DNA of 64,000 bases from Tenacibaculum jejuense (GTDB taxonomy: Bacteria > Bacteroidota > Bacteroidia > Flavobacteriales > Flavobacteriaceae), in contig NZ_LT899436.1 of the NCBI RefSeq assembly GCF_900198195.1, positions 4,306,001-4,370,000 on the forward strand, written 5' to 3'. This document shows, in pieces, positions 58,887-64,000 of the stretch. The notes beneath the pieces were generated by a model, which made no database searches, was not told the DNA's origin, and worked only from the letters and a program-made list of their open reading frames with translations. How positions within the stretch are numbered: position 1 is the first letter of the stretch; each line of letters starts with the position of its first letter. Made by a program: the position numbers and the translations under genes.

Positions 58887-60278
58887 ATGAATTTTCTAAA
58901 AAGAAATTCAACGATATTATTAGTTGCACTTTTTTCTAGTGTACTATATTATTTTTTCGCTTATCATACTGTAAGAACTCAATTTACACAAGTTGTTACA
59001 ATTTGGTTATTATTGTTTTCAGGATACTATTTACTTACAAAAAAAACAAAAATACCTACGAATTACTATTTGACAATAGCCATAGTATTTCGTTTGATAT
59101 TTATTGCTACAATTCCCAATTTATCTCAAGATTTTTATCGTTTTATTTGGGATGGAAGAATGATTTTTGAAGGATTCAACCCATATATCTCTTTACCTGA
59201 AATCTTTATAAATGAAGGAAATTATCCCATAAAGCAAGCAACAGAGCTTTATGCTGGTATGGGAGCCATGAATGGAAGTCATTTTACAAACTATCCACCA
59301 ATAAATCAATTGTGCTTTTACATTGCAGCCTTATTATCTAATGAATCAATTTTAGGTGCAGCTATAGTAATGAGAGTTATTATTATTCTAGCTGATATTG
59401 GAATATTTTATTTCGGATACAAGCTCTTAAAAAATCTGAATAAAAATCCTAATTTAATTTTCTTGTATCTTTTAAATCCTTTTATAATTATTGAACTCAC
59501 AGGAAATTTACATTTTGAACCTGTTATGCTATTCTTTTTTGTTTGGGCTTTATATAATCTTCAGAAAAAAAATTGGATTCTATCAGCATTTTTAATTGCA
59601 TTTTCAATCAATGTGAAATTGATTCCGCTTCTTTTCTTACCATTGTTTTTCTTTTGGTTTATAAAGAAAGAAAACAACATACAATGGAATCAATTTGGTA
59701 AACTAATTTTATTTTACAGCATCATAATATTAATGTCTATCGCTTTATTTGTTCCATTTTTTTCAAATGAATTGATAGATAGTTACACTAACTCTATTGG
59801 TTTATGGTTCCGTAATTTTGAATTTAATGCTAGTTTCTACTATATTTTAAGAGAGATTGGCTATATGTTTAGAGGTTATAATGAAATTGCCACAATAGGC
59901 AAAATAACACCGGTTTTAACCATTCTTTTTTTAGCATATCTAACTTTCTTTAAACGTAATAATTTATTTGAAACTTTGGCTACATCTATGTTATTTGGGC
60001 TTTCGTTCTACTATTTCACAACAACAACAATGCATCCATGGTATTTAGCCACGTTAATCGTATTATCTATATTCACTAAATATCGATTTCCTTTAATATG
60101 GTCGGCCATGATTATTTTAAGTTATCAAGCTTACGCTAATACACCTTGGAAAGAAAATTTATGGTTTGTTTTTGTGGAGTATTTAGTAGTGTATTTATTT
60201 ATGTTTTATGAAATAAAAACCCACTCACGTCTGAGTGGGAAAAATTGCTATGAAAAAGAAAAAGAAAGTGGTTTATAA
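58887..60278 (+). CDS. GT-C membrane glycosyltransferase (mannosyltransferase type)
   Basis: 463 residues, about ten membrane helices. Periplasmic loop signature SQDFYRFIWDGRMIFEGFNP near 80 with the acidic catalytic position and GFNPY typical of polyprenyl-phosphate-mannose-dependent transferases; TNYPPINQLCFY follows. No cytoplasmic catalytic domain. Probably adds a sugar from a polyprenyl donor to a lipid or glycan outside the membrane. The last 20 codons (KTHSRLSGKNCYEKEKESGL) lie in the antisense strand of the small RNA at 60214-60283, so this tail may be a by-product of overlap. Last gene of the six-gene operon. Confidence 0.84.
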   Translation: MNFLKRNSTILLVALFSSVLYYFFAYHTVRTQFTQVVTIWLLLFSGYYLLTKKTKIPTNYYLTIAIVFRLIFIATIPNLSQDFYRFIWDGRMIFEGFNPYISLPEIFINEGNYPIKQATELYAGMGAMNGSHFTNYPPINQLCFYIAALLSNESILGAAIVMRVIIILADIGIFYFGYKLLKNLNKNPNLIFLYLLNPFIIIELTGNLHFEPVMLFFFVWALYNLQKKNWILSAFLIAFSINVKLIPLLFLPLFFFWFIKKENNIQWNQFGKLILFYSIIILMSIALFVPFFSNELIDSYTNSIGLWFRNFEFNASFYYILREIGYMFRGYNEIATIGKITPVLTILFLAYLTFFKRNNLFETLATSMLFGLSFYYFTTTTMHPWYLATLIVLSIFTKYRFPLIWSAMIILSYQAYANTPWKENLWFVFVEYLVVYLFMFYEIKTHSRLSGKNCYEKEKESGL

Positions 60279-60283
60279 CCACA
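60214..60283 (-). ncRNA. Candidate small RNA, copy 2 (minus strand)
   Basis: Read on the minus strand: hairpin 1 GTGGTT/AACCAC (60282-60268, loop ATA), linker TTTCTTTTTCTTTTTCATAG then CAATTTTT, hairpin 2 CCCACTCA (60239-60232) GACG TGAGTGGG (60227-60220), then TTTTTATTT. The linker and hairpin 2 match copy 1 at 31850-31927; hairpin 1 has another sequence. The 3' part lies antisense to the end of the upstream convergent gene (GT-C transferase). Confidence 0.75.
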
Positions 60284-60286
60284 TAA

Positions 60287-60317
60287 CAAATATAAAGTTA
60301 ATTCTGTTTTGTCCAAA
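60287..60317 (-). promoter_or_regulatory. Promoter of small RNA copy 2
   Basis: Minus strand TTTG (60317-60314), 19 bases, TATATTTG (60294-60287); transcription would begin at about 60283, at hairpin 1. Confidence 0.8.
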
Positions 60318-60421
60318 ATAAATTAACATTTTATTGTTAAATTTTTAACACAATTTTTTCTTCTTCAATAATTTATATTGTTGAAAATTTACAATAAGGA
60401 ATTTTCTTTTTATTCTTCATT

Positions 60422-60447
60422 AAAAAAAGCCCAATTAAAATTGGACT
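60422..60447 (-). terminator. Terminator of first tonB paralog
   Basis: Minus strand AGTCCAATT / AATTGGGCT (60447-60428, one U-G pair), then seven T (60428-60422). Lies 9 bases past the stop. Confidence 0.85.
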
Positions 60448-60455
60448 CTTATTTT

Positions 60456-61205
60456 TTATTCTACCATAAAGCTTATTGGTAAGGTATATCTCACCTTTGC
60501 TGGTTCATTATTTTGAATTCCTGGTTTAAACTTTGGAATTTTTTTAATAATTCTACTTGTTTCTTTCTTTAATCGTGGGTGTGGCGCCCTAATCACAATA
60601 TCAGTAATTTCTCCCTTTTTATCTATCACAAATTGAGTTACAATTCTTTTTTTACCACTTTGTAAACCTAATTCATTTGCCAAATCAGTATTAAAATGAC
60701 GTTGAACTAAACGTTTCATTTTCTTCTCAAAACAAACTCTAGCTTCGCTTTCAGATAAATCTTCACATCCTTTAAAAATAGGAGCTTTCTGTACAAAAGT
60801 CATTGAGACTGGTTCGTCTTCTTTTTTAGCAACATCTTCTTCAACAATTTCTATAATATCGTCATCATTAACTTCAACAATATCATCATCACTGTCTATG
60901 ACTTGCTCAATAATCTCTTGATCATTTTCTACGACTTCTGGTTTTTCTAATACAACAGGTTTTTGTCTAGTTTTTTTAACCGCCTGCTCAACCTTTTCAA
61001 CTCGTTTGATTAGAACTGGTAATTGTTCAAAAACGATTGGTTTGGAATTGTCTTCATCATACTTTTCTGCTACTTCTTTTTTTAACTCAGTTTTGTACTC
61101 TAGTGTTACAAAAACAATAAAAAGCACAGCCACTAAGCCTAACTGCATAAAAATAGTTGAGAATTTCTCTAGCTGTTTTTTTGGATTTTTTTTAAACTTT
61201 TTCAT
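60456..61205 (-). CDS. Energy transducer TonB, paralog 1 (no proline block)
   Basis: 249 residues from ATG at 61205 (KKFKKNPKKQLEKFSTIF), which aligns with the start of paralog 2; an ATG at 61253 touches the upstream terminator stem and is rejected. Membrane anchor near 15-35 (FMQLGLVAVLFIVFVTLEY), a long charged linker (IIEQVIDSDDDIVEVNDDDI), then the C-terminal TonB domain (VQRHFNTDLANELGLQSGKK; KFKPGIQNNEPAKVRYTLPI). The proline run of paralog 2 is missing; the linker has Pro only rarely. Couples proton-motive force to outer-membrane receptors. Confidence 0.87.
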   Translation of the reverse strand: MKKFKKNPKKQLEKFSTIFMQLGLVAVLFIVFVTLEYKTELKKEVAEKYDEDNSKPIVFEQLPVLIKRVEKVEQAVKKTRQKPVVLEKPEVVENDQEIIEQVIDSDDDIVEVNDDDIIEIVEEDVAKKEDEPVSMTFVQKAPIFKGCEDLSESEARVCFEKKMKRLVQRHFNTDLANELGLQSGKKRIVTQFVIDKKGEITDIVIRAPHPRLKKETSRIIKKIPKFKPGIQNNEPAKVRYTLPISFMVE

Positions 61206-61253
61206 CTTATTAGTTTTTAAATTGATATTTAAAAACACCAAAAAACATGCCAT

Positions 61254-61282
61254 AAAAAAAGCAGCTTAAAAGCTGCTTTTTT
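61254..61282 (-). terminator. Terminator between the two tonB paralogs
   Basis: GCAGCTT / AAGCTGC (61261-61276) with flanking A and T runs extending the stem to 13 pairs and a two-base loop. On the minus strand it ends paralog 2 after 23 bases. Confidence 0.9.
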
Positions 61283-61299
61283 ATTTATATCTATAAATG

Positions 61300-62025
61300 T
61301 TATTCTACATTAAAGGTAATAGGTAAAGTATAACCTACACGTACTGGTTTACCTCTTTGTCTACCAGGTACCATTTTAGGTAGCTTTTTTGCAATTCTCT
61401 CTGCTTCCTTTTTTAATCTTGGATGCGGTGCTCTTGCTCTTACACTAGTAATTGTTCCGTCTTTATCAATTTTAAACTGAACAAAGATTCTTTTTTTACC
61501 AGGTGCTAAACCTAACTCATTTGCTAATTCTGCATCAAAGTATCTTTGAACGTGCTTACGCATTTTTTTGTTCAAACAGTCTTTCTTCTGCTGATTAGTT
61601 CCTTTACAACCAGGAAATACAGGTACCTCTTCAATAATAGAGAACGGTACATCTTCCACAACTTCCTCTACTTCTTCTATCTCTTCTATTTCTTCAACTT
61701 CTACAGCTTCAGATTCATCAGTTTCAGTAGATTCGATTACAGTTTCTTCTATCTCCTTGTCGTCCTCAACAACTTCAATTTTTTCAGGTGTTGGTGGTGG
61801 TGGAGCAGGTGGTGGCGGTGGCGGTGGTGGCGGTGCATTAATGACTAACGTCTCTTCCTCTACTTCGGAACCAAGATCCGCACTACCTAAATCACCATAG
61901 TCTTTCTCGTAAGTTTTATACTCTATTGCTACGTAAGTAACGAATAAAGCTAAAACCAAACCAAGTTGTATAAACAACTTACTATAGTTTTCAAGGTTAA
62001 ATTTTGGATTTTTCTTTATTTCCAT
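61300..62025 (-). CDS. Energy transducer TonB, paralog 2 (proline-rich)
   Basis: 241 residues. Membrane anchor near 15-35 (LFIQLGLVLALFVTYVAIEY), a Pro block (NAPPPPPPPPPAPPPPTPEK near 65-85), a highly acidic stretch (EVEEIEEIEEVEEVVEDV) and a C-terminal TonB domain (VQRYFDAELANELGLAPGKK; RVGYTLPITFNVE). It aligns with paralog 1 at both ends. The Pro block spans the periplasm in TonB of other bacteria. Own terminator; upstream of it is VanZ. Confidence 0.9.
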   Translation of the reverse strand: MEIKKNPKFNLENYSKLFIQLGLVLALFVTYVAIEYKTYEKDYGDLGSADLGSEVEEETLVINAPPPPPPPPPAPPPPTPEKIEVVEDDKEIEETVIESTETDESEAVEVEEIEEIEEVEEVVEDVPFSIIEEVPVFPGCKGTNQQKKDCLNKKMRKHVQRYFDAELANELGLAPGKKRIFVQFKIDKDGTITSVRARAPHPRLKKEAERIAKKLPKMVPGRQRGKPVRVGYTLPITFNVE

Positions 62026-62073
62026 CCTTTTAGTTTTTTCTGGTTTGCTAATTTAGTTAAATTCTTTGGACTT

Positions 62074-62463
62074 TTACAAGCTATTTAACATATTGATTAG
62101 ATTTTTTTCAATTCTATTAAAAAATAACAAACCTATTAATACTCCTACAGTATTTGCTAGCATATCTAGATATTCAAACGATCTGTAGCTCGTTAAATTC
62201 GCTTGAAGAAATTCCATTAAAATTCCAAAAGCGATACATAAGATTACAACTGCTTTTTTCTTGCTTTTTTTTATGAAAGCTAACATCCAAATTACAGCTA
62301 GTGTAAAGTATGCTAAAGCATGTTGTACTTTATCTATAGAACTAAAATTTATTATTGACTTTCCTTTAAGATTTGCTAAGCTTAAGTAAGTAATTATTAA
62401 AGTTAGTAATATAGCAAGGTATATAGCTTTATCCTTTAATAAGCTCTTGATAAGCTTCAGCAT
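62074..62463 (-). CDS. VanZ-like family membrane protein
   Basis: 129 residues, four membrane helices ([74 protein letters not shown]). [17 protein letters not shown] and [16 protein letters not shown] fit the VanZ-like family of unknown function. Starts 35 bases inside the end of gcvH, so it is translationally linked to it. Confidence 0.85.
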   Translation of the reverse strand: MLKLIKSLLKDKAIYLAILLTLIITYLSLANLKGKSIINFSSIDKVQHALAYFTLAVIWMLAFIKKSKKKAVVILCIAFGILMEFLQANLTSYRSFEYLDMLANTVGVLIGLLFFNRIEKNLINMLNSL

Positions 62464-62809
62464 CTAATAATCCTTCTATTTGGCTAGTATCAGCTATTTT
62501 TATTTTAATCATCCAACCTGCTCCATAAGGATCAGAATTCACCAATTCTGGCTCGTCTTCTAAAGTTTCATTAAATTCAGTCACCTCACCTGTTAAAGGC
62601 ATAAAAAGGTCTGAAACAGTTTTTACAGCTTCTACAGAGCCAAAAACTTCTTCTATTGCTACAGTATCATCTAAAGTATCTACGTCCACGTAAACGATAT
62701 CACCTAACTCACTTTGTGCAAAGTCAGTGATTCCTATTGTAGCCACATCACCCTCTATTTTTATCCATTCATGGTCTTTCGTGTACTTTAATTCTGCTGG
62801 AATATTCAT
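62429..62809 (-). CDS. gcvH: Glycine cleavage system H protein
   Basis: 126 residues, the full length of the family. The lipoyl-lysine is Lys63 in [20 protein letters not shown] protein carries the aminomethyl group between the P, T and L proteins in glycine breakdown; those genes are not here. Kbl at the other end of the window also produces glycine. Conserved flavobacterial neighbourhood: directly downstream of sprA (gap about 34 bases). Confidence 0.95.
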   Translation of the reverse strand: MNIPAELKYTKDHEWIKIEGDVATIGITDFAQSELGDIVYVDVDTLDDTVAIEEVFGSVEAVKTVSDLFMPLTGEVTEFNETLEDEPELVNSDPYGAGWMIKIKIADTSQIEGLLDAEAYQELIKG

Positions 62810-62843
62810 TGTAATGTTGTTTTATATATGTTTAGATTTGATT

Positions 62844-64000
62844 TTAGTTTCCTAAGTTATATACTAGATTAAATCCTCCATTAATTGATTGTCTAGGAAA
62901 ATTTGTTGAAATAGCATAATCGAATGTATTATGGTTATAATAAAATGAAACTGTTAAGTTCTTATTTAAATTATAATCTGCTAAAAACTTTAATCCGAAT
63001 AAGCGTTCTCCTCCAGTAATCTGATTATTTTGCTCATCAATAGAACGTATTAATGTTAAGTTATCTCGCAAAGATATGTCTGCTCTGAAATTAACATCTC
63101 CTTTAAGAGTTTCTTTTTTGCCAGTAATTCTCGTGATAAATTTAACGTCTTTTATTCTATATCCTAGTCCAAGAACGTACTCAGTTCCTTTAATATCTGT
63201 TAATGTGTTATTATTAAAGTTAAGTGTTAAACTTCTATCTTTATTAATTTGCCCACGGAATGAAAAGGAATTTTTCATTTTCATATCCACTTTAATTAAA
63301 GGCGAAAACTCGTCTACTAAAGTTGCTGACGAAATTAATAATTCTGGTTGATAATTCCCCGAACTATTTGTTAAACTAAGATCATTAGGATCGAACTGTA
63401 AATTATTTGTATAATTAAGAATACTATAAGATGATTTATAACTATGAGATAAAGTAAAAGAAGAGAATCTCTTTTTAAACCATTTAACTTTCATTAAACC
63501 ATTATAACGCATCGTCCAATTTGGAATTGGTATATTTCTAAAAATACCTGTGTCTACATCGTTAGGATTAACTCCAGAATAAGCAGCTAAGAAAGCTGGT
63601 AACATAGATTGTTGTCCTTCTCTTTGAAAAGCTCTAAAAATTCCATTAGGTTGTGCTTGACTCGCTAGTCTATCAGATACAATTTGCCTGTAGCCTAAGA
63701 ACTTTTCATACAATGCATCACTATCTTCAAACATAGTTCCTAGCATGAAATGACTAATATTAAAGTTTCCAGTTTCAAATGCTAATAAGTCTGGATTTTG
63801 TCTTACGCTACCATCTGCAAATCTAACTATATCTAACTGTTGGCTTGTATTAGATGTTCTAATACGAGTTCCTCTTAAGTCAATAGTAAAATCTTTAAAT
63901 GGTTTGATTGAAATGTTATAATCTAATTTGTTGGCTTGAGTTTGAGCAAAATTCTTATTGAAATAATCTTCATTTTCTCCTCTGGTAACTAACCAACCTT
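62844..64000 (-). CDS. sprA: Gliding motility / type IX secretion protein SprA, C-terminal part (cut by window edge)
   Basis: The frame is open from the window end to the stop at 62844, about 385 residues of the C-terminus of a much longer protein. Landmarks: NKLDYNISIKPFKDFTIDLR, LPAFLAAYSGVNPNDVDTGI, PIPNWTMRYNGLMKVKWFK, TEYVLGLGYRIKDVKFITRI and the final LTVSFYYNHNTFDYAISTNF strand. SprA forms the giant outer-membrane barrel of the type IX secretion system. Followed by gcvH and vanZ as in other flavobacteria. An internal Met at 63746 is not the start. Confidence 0.93.
   Translation of the reverse strand, partial: GWLVTRGENEDYFNKNFAQTQANKLDYNISIKPFKDFTIDLRGTRIRTSNTSQQLDIVRFADGSVRQNPDLLAFETGNFNISHFMLGTMFEDSDALYEKFLGYRQIVSDRLASQAQPNGIFRAFQREGQQSMLPAFLAAYSGVNPNDVDTGIFRNIPIPNWTMRYNGLMKVKWFKKRFSSFTLSHSYKSSYSILNYTNNLQFDPNDLSLTNSSGNYQPELLISSATLVDEFSPLIKVDMKMKNSFSFRGQINKDRSLTLNFNNNTLTDIKGTEYVLGLGYRIKDVKFITRITGKKETLKGDVNFRADISLRDNLTLIRSIDEQNNQITGGERLFGLKFLADYNLNKNLTVSFYYNHNTFDYAISTNFPRQSINGGFNLVYNLGN

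Noticed and set aside
61546..61848. Plus-strand frame of 100 codons rich in Trp, Tyr and Phe
   Set aside because: It is the antisense of the proline and acid blocks of tonB paralog 2; composition explains the open frame.

Overview
The window reads as chromosomal DNA of a marine member of the Flavobacteriaceae (Bacteroidota), perhaps close to Tenacibaculum or Polaribacter; the genus is a guess. Reasons: AT-rich sequence, promoters of the Bacteroidota type (TTTG or TTG, about 19-22 bases, then TAnnTTTG), many TonB-dependent receptors with an N-terminal carboxypeptidase-like regulatory domain, lipoproteins with an acidic surface-export signal, and the gene group sprA-gcvH-vanZ-tonB-tonB. Nothing points to a phage, plasmid, insertion sequence or CRISPR array.

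Layout. 1-5 kb (minus): an OmpA-like protein cut by the window edge, kbl, and a large RecB/AddA-like helicase-nuclease. 5-7.6 kb (minus): a secreted protein, a seven-helix membrane AraC regulator and a DUF2911 protein. 7.8-9.4 kb: a nitrilase and a cysteine hydrolase. 9.6-14.2 kb: a ZIP metal transporter and a DtxR/MntR-type repressor, divergent from a TonB receptor, with a perfect palindrome between them. 14.5-19.7 kb: a second receptor with a surface lipoprotein built from two near-identical modules. 20-24.3 kb: dodecin, MscS channel, tsaB, tolC. 24.4-29.4 kb (minus): heme O synthase, two subunit III proteins, subunit IV, Sco proteins and DUF420 of an aa3-type oxidase. 29.5-30.1 kb: a partly duplicated tRNA-Leu/tRNA-Gly locus. 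32.0-37.5 kb: an arsenosugar operon (AhpD-like protein, ArsS radical SAM enzyme, rhodanese, glycosyltransferase, nucleoside phosphorylase, DoxX, ArsM), followed by a TlpA-type thioredoxin, a diverged second glycosyltransferase, an Oar-like receptor and a DUF4437 protein. 45-53 kb (minus): two DUF3857 proteins (one with an intact, one with a degraded transglutaminase site), a one-POTRA outer-membrane protein, a lipoprotein, a GH113-like glycosidase and an outer-membrane protein. 53.3-60.3 kb: a tight six-gene operon joining a flavin oxidoreductase and an iron-sulfur membrane protein to three glycosyltransferases. 60.4-64 kb (minus): two TonB paralogs, VanZ, GcvH and the end of SprA.

The two observations I rate highest are: (1) two copies of a small RNA, at 31850-31927 (plus) and 60214-60283 (minus), sharing promoter, a pyrimidine-rich linker ending in CATAGCAATTTT and a CCCACTCA/TGAGTGGG terminator, while the first hairpin differs in sequence but keeps its pairing; and (2) the arsenosugar operon, whose embedded nucleoside phosphorylase carries an adenine-type base-recognition motif that would fit cleavage of the arsenic-adenosine intermediate. 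All functional calls come from reading the sequence; no database search was run.
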